Shown: positions 11,466-23,557, counted from the stretch's first letter. The stretch: DNA of 64,000 bases from Microstegium vimineum (GCA_022036555.1 CM039135.1:42649312-42713311); one strand, 5' to 3'. Program-made: numbers and translations. Notes: a model not told the origin generated them from the sequence alone.

Positions 11466-11612
11466 TTGGCGTGCCACGTCGTCAAAAGTGGTAAAAATGA
11501 AGCACCGGACACTGTTCATGTGGCAAATGTTTAATTGCCATTCTAAAGATGGCATCTCACGGAGTGCCAACCAGAAGGATGGCAAAAATTTAAATTTCCC
11601 GAGAAATTCTGG
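11466..11612 (-). repeat. Right copy of the ~150-bp inverted repeat
   Basis: This is the reverse complement counterpart of 5461-5607. It starts directly next to the Gypsy LTR end (the LTR's terminal TG complement is at 11463-11464), as if the retrotransposon had inserted at the inner edge of this repeat. Confidence 0.8.
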
Positions 11613-12228
11613 GCTCTGGGGTACTTGGGCCAGCTAGATACATGTACCCCATTCGGTCCCGGTGCATTTTTGCTCATCTCAAAGGACATGCTTCATCTCT
11701 CAACACTTTTTTTTTCTATGAGGCTCGGTTAGAGCATTTCTAGGCAGAAATTGTTCTGGTGAATCATTTCTACATAAATTCTGGGTCAGGAATGAGTGAA
11801 TTCGTCTCAGTCACTCATTTTAGCTCAGGATTAATTTCAAAGGGCGTATTCGATTTCGTTCCGGATTATGTAGACAAGAAAAAGAGAAGAAAGTTTTTGT
11901 TCCAGACGGTTTTTATTCCAGACTGGCATAAAATGAACGCACATTTTAGTTTCCATCCGAATTAAAAATGGGTCTCAATAATCCAGCCATAATGTCACCT
12001 GAAATGAGTCAATTCAATAAAACAAACAAGGCCCAAAAACAATCTTGATTGGAATGATTCCACGGTTCGAAACCTCATCAACCGAATGCAGTTGAGGGAG
12101 CCCTAAATAAATGGTAATAGGCTTGTTTTACCATTTATTTAGACAACAAATGCAATCATGAATAGGCTTGTTTGATTGGTTGATGGGAGTAAACTTGTTG
12201 AATATAAAGTAGGAGGAGCTGCTATTTA
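11613..12228. other. Gene-free AT-rich spacer
   Basis: I see no gene. The sequence is AT-rich with short open frames only. Segments such as CGTATTCGATTTCGTTCCGG and CAAGGCCC look like decayed MITE arms, but I could not pair their ends. Confidence 0.5.
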
Positions 12229-12539
12229 GGAGGTGTTTAGTTCCCCATGAAATCCAAAATATTTTGGGTTTTGACTCTTCATTTTGCAAAATGGAACTAA
12301 ACACCACCAAAAATATTTGGCAAAAAGTGGTCCATTCCCCATTTTGCATTTTAGACTCAAGAGGTCAAAATAAGAGAATCTTTGCATTGGTTTGTGTGTC
12401 ATCCTCACAATCCCCATCATTGAAAGACAAATTTTAGTTAGAACTAAACACTCTACCAAAATATTTTGCATTTTGCATTTTGGAATCCAAAATAGTTCAG
12501 ATTTTGGATTTTAGATTTTTGTTGGAACTATACAGGGCC
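12229..12539. mobile_element. Tourist-like (PIF/Harbinger) MITE, 311 bp
   Basis: The ends read GGAGGTGTTTAGTTCC and, at the other end inverted, GGCCCTGTATAGTTCC. The element is flanked by TTA at 12226-12228 and 12540-12542, the 3-bp target duplication of PIF/Harbinger elements. It has no coding capacity. Several internal TTTTGCATTTTG and CCAAAAT words give it a repetitive look. Confidence 0.85.
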
Positions 12540-12768
12540 TTATTAAAAATATAGGGGGAGTAATAGAGACGGGTATTACAGACACGGGAAGTAACAAAGA
12601 CCTAACCTAGGCAAAGTAAAAAACAATCAACACATCACACCACAGTGAGAGAAGAAAATGTATCAAACATCATAGGCCTACACGACTGCCTCGCAAGATC
12701 TCCTTGGTTTTGGCTAGCGGTGAGGCAATTGACAGGTGTTGTTTTTGGGGGAAAAAAATCATGTTTTA

Positions 12769-13176
12769 AGTATCTCTAAGAGTTTGTCAAACCCACTTGC
12801 TATTTTTTATTTTTTGGCAAAACTAGAAAAAACACTCCTCCAATAGTTTGACATCATCCAACTTAGTAAATTCTAGCAACTTGGTAAATTCAACCGCATA
12901 TATACGCGCACGCAAACGAGCACGCATCGCCGGCGTATGTAAAGGTGGAAGGGCAAAAAAACTAATATTTGTTAATGTAAGTTTGGCAGAGGTAGAAAGG
13001 CATAAAACTAATTTTGTTTTACTTTTAGGGTTCTTGATGTAAGTTTGCTAAAGATTTGTCAAACAATTATGCTAAACTGTCAGAAAAAAGTTCATTTTTT
13101 CACTTGTCGTATATTTTAGTAAGTTATCAAATCATAATATTTGTCAAGTGAGTTTTGATAAATTATTGGAGGTGCT
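12769..13176. mobile_element. Inverted-repeat MITE, ~408 bp
   Basis: The first ~33 bases (AGTATCTCTAAGAGTTTGTC then AAACCCACTTG) match the inverted last ~33 (AGCACCTCCAATAATTTATC then AAAACTCACTTG) with about seven mismatches. The interior is AT-rich and non-coding. I could not settle the target duplication, so the superfamily is left open. Confidence 0.65.
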
Positions 13177-13534
13177 CCACTTCCATATTTCCCTGATTGA
13201 CAACAAAAGAGAGCCAAAAAGTCTTGTTGACTAGCCATCTCCGTCCACCCATCCTTTACCGTGGAGTAGTATTGCCATTGACTTGTTTACTAGCCATCTC
13301 CGTCCACCAATCGATAGCAGGTGTTGGAAAAGCTATACAGAGATGAGATCTCAAATCTAAATACAGTATTGACAATGAACAAACAAATGAACACACTCTC
13401 AGTTGTGGCATGGCATAGGGGACATGTTCCTAGATTTTGGCCAACCAAACTTTACAGCATAGGGGACAATGAACGAACATGGTAAAGATGTACTTTGATG
13501 AAACACTCTACTATGTATCCCTTCATTATAGGTA

Positions 13535-13789
13535 CTCCTCCCGTACCCATATTACTTAATATTTAGAACAATAACACGGTCTCTAAAGCATAACCTTGAC
13601 GGCTTATTTTTTGAAAAATATTTATTAAAATATAATATATGTATATTTTTATGAAAGTATTTTTAAGACAAATCTATTGATATGATTTTCATTTTTCCAA
13701 ACTCAACAACTTAGTTATTTATGATTTATATTCTCAATGTTTTACTCAAACATTTTCCAAAACGACAACTAATACGGATACAGAGGGAG
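13535..13789. mobile_element. Stowaway-like MITE, 255 bp
   Basis: It starts CTCCTCCCGTACCCAT and ends ATACGGATACAGAGGGAG, inverted, with TA on both sides (13533-13534 and 13790-13791). This is the Tc1/mariner-type Stowaway signature common in grasses. Confidence 0.85.
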
Positions 13790-15305
13790 TACATAACTAT
13801 TGATATACACTTAGCTATACGTCATGTCTAAATAAATGGTAAAAGTAATAGGTCAAAACGTTTTATAATTTTGAATGGATGAAGTAGTATTCATGAACAT
13901 ATATTTTACTATGATTCAAGACAACTCTAAAAATCTATTTATTCATGAATATAGGGAGTACATGGTTGCAGACAAATCTATTTATTCAGAGACATAAATT
14001 ATTTCTAGGAAGCATATGCTACTTCTAGCTAAACGGACTGTAAAGGCATTTAAATATTTTCGGTAGTAGTAGTAAATTGAAGGGCCAGTTTCATCTCCAC
14101 AAGGCTGTGCTACTTATTTTAAAGGACTTACTATATGAGGTATGCAGAACTTTTCAGAGGTGGAGGGACAAGTTAATATAACGAGGCTCTACACTTACCT
14201 GTAACCTATCATCTTTTAGGAAATCAGGAGAGGTGACCCTACTAGGATTTATTGTTATCATTATATTATCAAACAATTTGTTTCTTAAGTGCAGTTTACA
14301 TTTATGCTGGATGAACTTTTTTTGTAAGCATGTGTAAATATTATTGAGAAAGTTTTCTAAGTGAACATATTATGTTTATATATTTTAACATCACCTACTA
14401 AATCTTGTATGTAGTGGCATCGAAGATTCAATAAGTTTGAAGGAGATAGCTAGTTAGGTAGCCCAAAAACTAGAAGAAGGTAGAGTCACAAATGGGCGCC
14501 AGTGAGTACGGTTTGACACGAAACTTATATGCTACTCTTATCTAAAATTTGAAATAAGGTTAATTAAAGAATAAAAAATTGACATTTGGGAAAAAAAACA
14601 TTAACTTGTTTATGATATTGATCCATCATTCATCCATTTATACGAAGAAAGCTACTGTTAATAAATATACAAAAAAAAGAAAACTGTTTTGTTGCACATA
14701 CATTTTGCACATGAACAGTGAATTACAAAAATACAGTTACATGTTTTGCTCTAGAGGAATTTTGCAATCAACTTTTTTAGAAAACAATCGCATAACTAAT
14801 TTTATTAAGGCTGCAGCCTCATGCTGTTTTTATATTAAAAGTCTCAGAAAACGGAACCAACAAACGAAGAGAAACTACATTATCGAGATATAGCATATTA
14901 TGGGCATAAATTTTGAGGCGTTGTGTACTCTTGAGTGTTAGAATAGCATGGAGCATCATCGTTACCACATCCCTAATGCTGTTGGGTTTCTGGCTTGGTG
15001 CTCCATTCCAGCACGAGTCGTAATGAGCCTATGAAATTTGACTTAGTCTAAATGTTTATGATAATTTATTGTGAGAGAACAATATTGTTGGTTCGCTGAA
15101 AAGTTAGTGCTTAAGTAGTGTTGATAAACATGATTGATATTTGATTCTAACATCCAGTGCATGTCTGCACTCTCCACCCTTGGCGAACTTGTCCATGGCA
15201 AAAAAGGACAAGCAGTCCATTTGCTCTTTAAAACGGGCTGAGCTGTGATTAAGCTCAGAAGAAGCCCACTAAGCATAAGACCCGAATATGTTCATATAGT
15301 TCATA
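13790..15305. other. Gene-free spacer
   Basis: The stretch is AT-rich. The longest open frames (for example 14579-14893) are composed of low-complexity, rare-codon sequence and show no domain I recognise. I see no gene and no clean element. Confidence 0.5.
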
Positions 15306-17879
15306 TCAGGGTTATTAAAACTTACTCGCATCCGGAAGCACCACAGAATTTTGGGCTTCGTGGCTTCCTCCCGTGGCGACACATATACCTGTGTGTGTTT
15401 TACAAAAACATCCTTTAATATTTAGAAAAACAACCCGCCATCCATTCTATCCCCTCTAAACAACATTCGCGTTATAACATTTTATGACCTGAACCCTCTT
15501 GTAAATTTTATTTCGACGCGAAGAAGGCAAAATTCGATAGCTTAACTATTTTGCAAAAATCCCCTTAACATTTTGCAGAGAAACCCCCTCGCAGAAGCGT
15601 ACCCCAAGTCCCCTCGGCCCTCGCTAGGGCGATGCCCATCTCATCTCTGGTCTCTCCCTCCTTTTCTCTCTCCCCATCGCCGCCGCAGCACAATACACGC
15701 CGCGCACGCCTCCCTGCTGACCACCGTCGCTAGAGAGCGAGGTCCCGCAGTTCGTTTATGGCTGCCGTCGCCCCACCCGCGAGAGCTCCTCTCCTCCGTG
15801 GCTCTCTCTCCCCCGCCCTTCCCCCCTTCTCCCTCTTCCATTTGTCGCCGAGCTCTAGCTTGTTCATCATCTCCAACATAGATCGAACCCCACCAGGCCC
15901 CGATCTACTCCGACTGGCACCAGATCTACGCCTCTCTACGCTCGCGACAACTGCGCCGCCACGGGGCGCACACACCATGCTCCCTCTCTCCTATCTACTG
16001 CAACCATCGCCTCCCTCCACTTCGTGAGATCCAGGACCGGCCGATCCGATGGCGTCTCCGAGCTTAGTCGAGCCCGAGAACACTGGGCTAGCGAGCATGG
16101 CGGACCGTGCCTCGTCGCCTGCACGAGGAGGTATCCCAACGCACAAATATCTGTCATCAACCTCGCTGACTCCGACTTCAACACCTTCGTCGTCCCTCAC
16201 CGAGAAAGTGAGCAGCTGGGACCTCCGACCTCGGGGCATGATACTAGTGCGTGGTGGGCGGCCCGGATCCAATGGCGGACAGGCTGCCTTGTTACGTGCG
16301 CTCACCAACGTCCTCCTTCATCAACTAGCACCATCGGACTCGCCAGAGGTTAGATGCTCGCACGCTGCCTCCTCGTGGACATCAACTGCTATAGCTGGGT
16401 CAGTACATTACTCATATATATATTGCGAGATAGACTTTGCATATTAGAAGTAACTGCTGCAAGTTGCAGCAAATGCCTGAGTCTAGAGCTTGCAGCAAAC
16501 GCCTGCATCTAAAGGTCCTCGAGGATTTATATTCTGATCTGATTTAGGAGGATTTATATTCTGATATGATTTACTTGCAAACAAGTGTATGCAACCAACT
16601 TGGATTGTTGTTTACAAAATTATCAAGTCCTTTCTGGTTCTGCTCATGCCATGTAACTTTTGAAATGGTTGGTTTTGCATGGCAGTGCATCGCGCTTCTG
16701 CAGCACTCCATCACAAAACTGCAGTAGATCTTAGTTAGACAAATAAGCACTCATGACTCAAGATAAAAATAAATCAAGCCCTTCCCTATAGACCTATACA
16801 ACCAATCGTTAATTTACCATTGCCCGTTATTGTTACCTTTGGATCGGTACATGTAGTTGATACAACATTAGAATTGCTATCGATGATGAGATCCTCTCCT
16901 GCTTTCTTGCTCTATGTGTTCGTTCTCATCCCCTATGCTCCCTGCATCTCTTTATCTGTAGCTGCTTATCAATCGTTCTCTCGCTGCTCTGCTTCTTTCA
17001 GAGCACTAGAGTCCAGGGACAATGGAGAAAACGTCCATGCTCGAACTCTCCTCTGTGTTTGGGTATCAGAGGATTTTGGTGGTGTCACCTGGACCTTGGT
17101 GAGGAGCGCCAAGAAGCCACTGCTGTAGCGGTTTTGGCCTTGTCAAAGATATCGTCTACTATGGTGAGACCTGTGGCTTACACCCGTTGCTCTGACAAAC
17201 CTCATTTTTGAAGTACAAAGGCATGGATTCCTTATTAATTTGACGATTTCCTAGCTTTATGTGCACATAGAATGACTAGCGCCTCGTGAAGTGGATGTTG
17301 GAGGATCACCCATCCATCATCCCCTCCACTTCCCCCTTGTTGAGAATTGAGGTCCCCTGGATATTGAATTGCGTTATTTGCACCACGAGATTCTACGTTG
17401 GAACCCAAGAGGTCTCTGTAGAGGAGGACAGGAGGTGCTTTTGATAGACTTTCCATTAATATTTCATATTCTGCCGCTGTAACTATTTTTCTCCTTTTGT
17501 TTTGTGTATATTCATTTGGTCTTGTTGTTATTCATCTGCTCATCTAATTAAGATACTATTGTCTAAATGCAAGGCACGTCCTCTCTAATTCTCAAAAGAA
17601 CTAAATATGCAATTGAGTCCTTTCAGTCTTATATGCATACTCTTCAGAGATCAGATAAGTACATATGTTGCTATTATTGTCTCGACACAAAATTTTTTTG
17701 GCTCTTCTATGTTGTCACAAGCTGGATTAGATTAGTCACACCATGCAAATGATTCTGAGATGAAGTCGTTATTTTCCTCTGTTAGAGCATTTTGCTATTT
17801 GTTGAATGATGAATAATGCATGTCTCTTCACTCATTTTTCTTATTATCTCTCTACAGCTAAAACATACGGAAGGCAGTT

Positions 17880-18360
17880 TCGCACGCTCGCTCGACCTAC
17901 GCCCGCCCGGCACCCTATAGATTTTTTTTCCCGCGCCTCCTCCCGACCCACGCCCACGTTCCCACCCGCACCACCTCCACGGTTCCCCCGCTCCTCCTCG
18001 GCTCTCCCGCGCCGCTCTTCCACAGCCTCGCCGCCCCTCCACAGCCGCGCCTCTCCCACGCCGCGCCTTCACAGCCGCGCCGCGCCTCCACAGCCGCGCC
18101 GCGCCGTCGCCTCCACAAACGAGCCTCCACGGCCGCGCCGCCTCCACGTCCGCGCCGCGCCTCCACAGCCGCGCCGGAAGTATATCGTCCTCCACAGCCG
18201 CGTAGGATTCAATAACCGTTCGGCGTCCCGGCGCACACCGACGTCTCCACCCGCACCACCTCCCCGGCTCCGCGACTCGCCTGCTCCCGCGCCGCGCCTC
18301 CGCCCCGGCGCCTCCGCACGCTCCCCGGCGCCCCCGTACGCTCCTCCCTGGCTGATTAAC
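17880..18360. repeat. GC-rich degenerate tandem array of CCTCCACAGCCGCGCCG-type units
   Basis: Words such as CCTCCACAGCCGCGCC recur many times with variable spacing. Open frames on both strands here (Pro/Arg/Ala-rich) follow from composition and are not convincing genes. The block lies directly upstream of the captured pyruvate-kinase start and may be its expanded 5' UTR. Confidence 0.6.
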
Positions 18361-18461
18361 CCAGCGAGGAGGAGCCGAGGAGCGCTCTCGCCATCAGCCT
18401 CCGCCTCGTTTGCCTTGGAGCAGAAGAAGGAGAAGGGAACGTCGCCGTCGCCGCTGCCAGG

Positions 18462-18950
18462 ATGCATTTCACCAATCTCCTGCTCGAGGTGCCCATCCGG
18501 ATGGCCTCCATTCTCGAGCCCTCCAAGCCTGTAAGCAGCACCGCTATCCATCTCCTTCCGCCTGCCGTCGTGTTCAGATTCGTTTCGTTGCTGTGATTCG
18601 GGCGGGATCGGGCGACGAACCCTACTACGACTGAAAACTGACTGACTTTTTTTTTCTCCCGGTCGGTGGTGGGCGGATCCCTGTGTGGTGTGGAGCAGAG
18701 CTTCTTCCCGGCGATGTCCAAGATCGTCGACACGCTCGGCCCCAAGTCGCGCTCGGTCGACACCATCTTTGCCTGCCTCAAGGCCGGCATATTCGGTAAC
18801 TGTTCACTCCCTCCCTCCCTCCCCATCTCTGACTGTGCTGCTGTCCCGAAGCTTGCGCTCGAGCTGATTTGTTCGTTTGGTTTGGTTTCCTCCTCCTCCC
18901 CTGCAACTGACCTCAAGCTCGCCATCAAGTCCACCAAGAAGCTTTGTGCA
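18462..18950 (+). pseudogene. Captured 5' exons of cytosolic pyruvate kinase
   Basis: Exon-like block 1 (18462-18530) encodes MHFTNLLLEVPIRMASILEP then SKP and ends at a GT donor. Block 2 (18699-18795) follows an AG and encodes SFFPAMSKIVDTLGPKSRSV then DTIFACLKAG, ending at GT. Block 3 (18908-18950) encodes DLKLAIKSTKKLCA before GTAAG. This is the N-terminus of plant cytosolic pyruvate kinase. The expected segment with the first catalytic-domain strand (around VARFDFSWGD) between blocks 2 and 3 is missing, block 2 ends in altered codons (ATA TTC), and nothing downstream continues the enzyme. It is a captured, non-functional fragment that keeps intron positions, so it derives from genomic DNA and not from a processed transcript. 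Confidence 0.85.
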
Positions 18951-18975
18951 GTAAGTTTGGCTCTGAACGAATATT

Positions 18976-19112
18976 TTAATTTTGGTGGCAGGGTGTGGAG
19001 GGCCTCGCCATCAAGTCCACCAACAATGATGTCACGAATGAGGCGATACATCCATCGGCGTTAATCGTTGATTGATTAATTAAATTTGGTGGCAGGGTGT
19101 GGAGGGCCTCGC
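18976..19112 (+). repeat. Local direct duplication upstream and downstream of a short spacer
   Basis: AATTTTGGTGGCAGGGTGTG plus GAGGGCCTCGC at 18976-19009 recurs at about 19083-19113. The first copy then repeats CATCAAGTCCACCAA, also present at 18923-18937 in the pyruvate-kinase block. This points to local patchwork duplication inside the Helitron. Confidence 0.6.
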
Positions 19113-19169
19113 TGCAGTATAAGACGATGCTCACCGATGTTTTCCTCGGCAAGAACAGCTTCACCATGG

Positions 19170-21685
19170 TGTCCTTGAATTTATTGATGTTCAGTACTGC
19201 TAATTATCTGTGGCTGTGGCTCATTCACAATCGATCATGGGTAAATTTCTATGCTTCCTCCTATATTGGCATGCATGTATTAGGCTGTTGTGCTGATCTG
19301 TCATGGTGTAGTCATTCAGCTTCTAGAGTATTTCATTACAATGTTCTATAATATTCTGGTTGCGCTAATAATGCTTCTCTGATGATTCACTTAATGCACA
19401 TGTTCAAAAATAGTAGCCTTACCTTGCAGGGCTGCATTGGCAAACCTGAACCACACATTCACCTTCCTGCTGTGGCAAAGATAGTGGTAGTAGTTTAAAA
19501 TTTCCAGCATAAATACCAGTCATGTCTGGCCAATAATATTATGTGTAGTTTTGGTCAGATTCTTAGCTTTGGCCATGTTGTTATTGTGAGAGCCCTGCTT
19601 TCTGAATAAAGGTCCCCAAATACTTGGGATGGACCTGTGCTTGGTCACTCAAATATATGAGAGCCCTGCTTTCTGAATAAAGGTCCCCAAAAACTGTGAG
19701 AATAGTTTATCAGCAGTTAGTTCGTTGTCAATAGACCTGTTCTCAATGATTTTCTATATTTCTATTCAATAGTCAGATGCTCAGATTGGCACCATAGTAA
19801 ATCTGCTAAATAAATGGCCTGACATTTTTCTTTTTAAAACTGTGAGGATGATGTCTTAGACTTTATCTTGTTTTCTTCTGCAGTTCTGAAACAAATGTAA
19901 AAATAAATGTTAAATTATCTGATTTCCATGCGTTCAGAGTGAAATTCGCCCTAATAGTTGATGTGTATGAAGCACAAAAAAAAATGTCAGCTTCTGAATT
20001 GGGTTAGTAAATTTGTTTACCTCTTCTGAAAATTGATGCATGTGTTCCTCTGTACTGTTGACTTAGGCCCCCGCTTTGGTTGAGCTTTTCAACCTGCTTT
20101 TGCTGAACCCTTTGTAGATGCAAAGCAAAGAAAGCCAAAGAAGATATAGTGAAACACTTTATTTGCTGCAATGTGGGCTGCCATTCTCAATTTTTAGTTT
20201 CACTAATAGCTATTTTCAATGCACAACTTGCCAAAATGGGAGATCATTGGCTTTTAGTTGTTTCAGACATTTGTCACTGATTGCAACCAGCAGCCAATGC
20301 AAAGCTTGTCAAAATAGCAGATCATGACCAGCTATGCACACTGGTGGTGTCGTCCAAATAGGCAGTGACTGTTGAGATGGTAATTTTTTGTTCAGGCACA
20401 ACATTATGATCAACTGTGGCTGCAGTTGGTGACCATGTCATGCCATCTGCCCTCACCGTGTCCAGTGCTAGGTATTCAGAAAGATTGCAATTGTAACTGG
20501 ATTTACGCCTGCTTGCAAATTCCATAGTGAGGTATGTAGTTATGGCACTCAAATTCCAACTAGATTTGGTTCATACAAGATTAATTTATTAACTAGCAGT
20601 GCTTCTGGCATATTTGGGGTTAGATTTATTTTTGTTTATTTCATGTATATGAAGACTAACGGATGTGATGCTAACGTCGTACCAGGCTGCTGGGAAATTT
20701 GGGGTTACATTTATTCTTGTTTAGTTAATGTATATAAAGACTAACTGATGTGTTGCTAAGGCACCAGGCTGAGACAAAGAGAAGATTAGTAAACCAGCAA
20801 ACTCCATTAATGAAACATGAGGCAATGACTTTACCTGTCAAATTAAAATCACACTATGAAACCACTTATATTTTGATAGAAAGACAATTTTAGAAGATAG
20901 AAATAGTCGTGCACTGCCTTGACCCTATACCACGGTTGGCACCGGGAGATCATCCAATGAGCCACTATAGTGTTTCAACCACATTATAAACACCGCTCGA
21001 TATATGTTAGTTGAGAATTGATTTTTTAATGCCTAATTTGGTAATGGACTCGCTATATAATTGACTTGTATATTGTGCCATGTACCCATTGTAAATGTTT
21101 TTGCTTGCTACCAGTTTGGATATGTTGAAATAAAATCATGTATATGGGGCTATTTCTCGTATTGTCATAATGTTAGAAAGGTAACAATAGAAATTTCTAA
21201 TGCATTATTTTGCCTCCATCTTAAGTAGGCCCAGATTTCAATCGCAATGGCAAGGCGACAATAACACAAAGATGGGGATGCACATGAGCGTGGTGGGGGT
21301 GGAGCTATATCAGAGATGCAGACATGTGGATGTAGGATTAGAAGGGCGGTGTTGGTATGGAATTTGTCTTATATGATAAATTAAAATCTCATTGTACCAC
21401 TTATTATGAGGGAATTTAAACTTTTGATATCATCTACCAGGGTGTTTTTTTGGAATATCTCATGTATCATGTACTGCCGTATATGGCATGACAAAGCATG
21501 TACCAGGCTGCTCACATATTATAAAATGTCACTTTATTATGAGGGAATTTAGACTTTTGATATCATCTTCCGGTACACGGCATTAATCATTTTAGGACCA
21601 TCTCATATGAGCACATTAAATATCATTTTAATGTAAAATTGTTAAAGTTGTGTGATCTAAATATATTAATGTAAACTTTTGTTGT
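19170..21685. other. Helitron interior without recognised genes
   Basis: AT-rich filler. Visible structure: a 33-bp direct duplication (GAGAGCCCTGCTTTCTGAAT... at ~19588 and ~19659), a diverged ~80-bp tandem pair (20608-20768, TTTGGGGTTA...ACTAACTGATG), and another pair (ATTATGAGGGAATTTA, ~21406 and ~21537). I see no coding exon. Confidence 0.5.
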
Positions 21686-21714
21686 CCCGTAGCAACGTAC
21701 GGGCACGATACTAG
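21686..21714 (+). other. Helitron 3' terminus: hairpin plus CTAG
   Basis: A perfect 5-bp stem (CCCGT/ACGGG) with an 8-base loop is followed by seven bases and CTAG. Helitrons end in a hairpin about 10 bp upstream of CTRR, with insertion between A and T. The next base is T, as expected. Confidence 0.85.

Positions 21715-21718
<4 letters not shown>

Positions 21719-21751
<33 letters not shown>
21719..21751. repeat. (TA)n microsatellite
   Basis: About 16 TA units immediately downstream of the Helitron 3' end. Confidence 0.95.
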
Positions 21752-21752
<1 letters not shown>

Positions 21753-22007
21753 CATGTTCTTTTGTAAGAAAAAGATCATGTAATGCAGAAGTGCAGGCAG
21801 CTGGGCACTAGGGTCATGGGTGAGCTTCCCACTTGGTGACTTTGTGGAGTTTGCAGGTTATTACTGTTCACTTTCTTGGTTCAAAAGCACACCAACTTAG
21901 TAAAGTTATATTTTAAATAAATGATTCGTGATATTTATTTATGCTTCTGCCGAGTGTACAAGCTCAATTTTGCAAAACTACATTCTATGTAAGCAGCATT
22001 GGTAAGC

Positions 22008-22118
22008 ATGGACCAGGACACTGGAGTCAGGATCCCCAATATCTTCGTCTTCCCCCACTACAAGCTCTCCTCCAAGATCCACCACCTACAGCAGGACCTC
22101 TGCAAGAAAATGCTCCCA
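22008..22118 (+). pseudogene. GC3-rich exon-like fragment, family not recognised
   Basis: A frame starting MDQDTGVRIPNIFVFPHYKL and continuing SSKIHHLQQDLCKKML uses C or G at nearly every third codon position, unlike the AT-rich surroundings. That bias is what a piece of grass coding exon looks like. It decays into ordinary AT-rich sequence after ~22120 with a stop at ~22175. I do not recognise the family. It may be a captured or degenerate exon, or a chance composition patch. Confidence 0.35.
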
Positions 22119-22119
22119 T

Positions 22120-23457
22120 ACTGTGCTAAAATGTCTAGGCCCATCCCTAATTTCCTATCCATGTGCCCTACTAGATGACATTAGAACTTGATTAATGATT
22201 GCACTTATTCAATTACATAAATTCTGGTGTGCTCTGCTTGAAACAGTGCCCAGGCATGTCAGCTACAGAGTGAACAATGCTTCTGAAACTTAGTGAATTC
22301 TAATTGCTACAGTGTGCAAAAACAGAGTGAAAGTTGTTATCGCCGTGTGCAAGCTTAGGGGATGAGAACTTATCTGAAATTCAGTGTTTTATCTGAACAC
22401 AGTCTGAAAGTTATTGTCTGAACAATGCTACAGAGTGAACAAGAATTTATCTGAAACTTGTTTTTGCATCACTGTTTTTGTACAGGCCAATTCCTTTCCA
22501 CTAGGCAGTAATAACTTATGTTGTTTTCCTATTGTCATGCAATATTTTTCCCTACTGCTTTTCTATAAAAAAATTGCGTGGATTCTAATTGCTTGTGCCT
22601 GCCCTTACCAGCTCCATCAATTTATTTATTACCTCTGGTGGAGAAATTGAAAAAAAAAACTACAAGCAGAAGCATTTAATATATGGACAGGGAATCAAAC
22701 ATTTGTGAAATGAAACTCTGATATAGCAGCTCTGTCGGTTCACTTAGCTCAAGTGGAAAATTGTTTTTTTCTTAATGATGCTCTGATATAGCAGTTCTAT
22801 ACTTGGGAATTTGTGGATTTGATCCTGATATATTTCTCCAAACTCAGTGACGATATGAAGCTATGTAGACGGTAACAAATGAATGTATTTTTATCAATGT
22901 ATTCCGTATGTGCTTACTGGTTAGATTCTAGATATTGGTTGTTTTGCGTGTGTGTGACGTAACCTAATGCCATTGCAAGGTATCCACACGACCACTCCTT
23001 TACAGATGGTTGCAGATGGTAACAGTCTAATATCGTACAAACCAACTAAGCAAGTAATCACATAATCCTTTCATGTTACTGTTGATGAAACCAAACAACA
23101 CCTCTTACTTATTATCTACTAATAGGTTGTTGTCTTCAATTCATTGTAGGGCGCCCGAAGGGTGCCTCATGTTCTAGTACAAGTGCAAACTCGTGAGACA
23201 GGCAAGGCGAATATAAATATTGTCCACGAGTGCCATTCATATCGGAGCTAGAGGCTTTTAACAAGACCTTTGACAATAGCCTGATCACATCCAACATCAA
23301 AGCATTGGACGCGTTCTTCCTCGACGGTGGAAGGGCGCATCTAGGAAGTCGCGGAGGCATAAAGGCCACCTCCTAAATCACATCACAACGCTGGTCTCGG
23401 TTATTTTCTATTTATTATTTATGTAATATCAAAACTAGAATTCTTTGTTACGATGGT
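22120..23457. other. Gene-free spacer up to the assembly gap
   Basis: AT-rich, with short open frames only. A segment at 23136-23369 has a higher GC content and frames on both strands, but no domain I can name. Confidence 0.5.
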
Positions 23458-23557
23458 NNNNNNNNNNNNNNNNNNNNNNNNNNNNNNNNNNNNNNNNNNN
23501 NNNNNNNNNNNNNNNNNNNNNNNNNNNNNNNNNNNNNNNNNNNNNNNNNNNNNNNNN
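23458..23557. other. Assembly gap (100 Ns)
   Basis: Exactly 100 N characters, the conventional placeholder for a gap of unknown size in a scaffold. Distances across it should not be trusted. Confidence 1.

Larger units (their letters stand above)
15306..21714 (+). mobile_element. Probable Helitron carrying captured gene fragments
   Basis: The 3' end is diagnostic: CCCGT-AGCAACGT-ACGGG forms a hairpin (21686-21703) followed by CACGATACTAG and a T, the grass Helitron terminus, with host T at 21715. The 5' end is less certain. The best candidate is a TC at 15306 preceded by A, followed within ~270 bp by the GCAAAAATCCCCTTAACA type tract that I associate with grass Helitron 5' regions. Inside are GC-rich exon-like blocks (15570-16450, 17880-18530) and pyruvate-kinase exons in AT-rich filler. 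No Rep/helicase is visible, so it would be non-autonomous. Confidence 0.6.

Noticed and set aside
15043..15276. A minus-strand open frame and a plus-strand segment reading ALSTLGELVHGK, reminiscent of PPR repeats
   Set aside because: Only one short similarity on one strand, with no tandem 35-residue periodicity and early stops.
15573..16447. Several overlapping open frames of 80-130 aa on both strands in a GC-rich block
   Set aside because: Frames exist in nearly every phase as expected from high GC, are rich in Pro, Ser and Arg, and none shows a domain or splice partners. They are treated as Helitron filler or a captured patch.
17806..18551. Long open frames (160-242 aa) on both strands at 17806-18551
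   Set aside because: They come from a degenerate GC-rich tandem array and translate to Pro/Arg/Ala repeats in all phases. The supported coding remnant is the pyruvate-kinase start at 18462.
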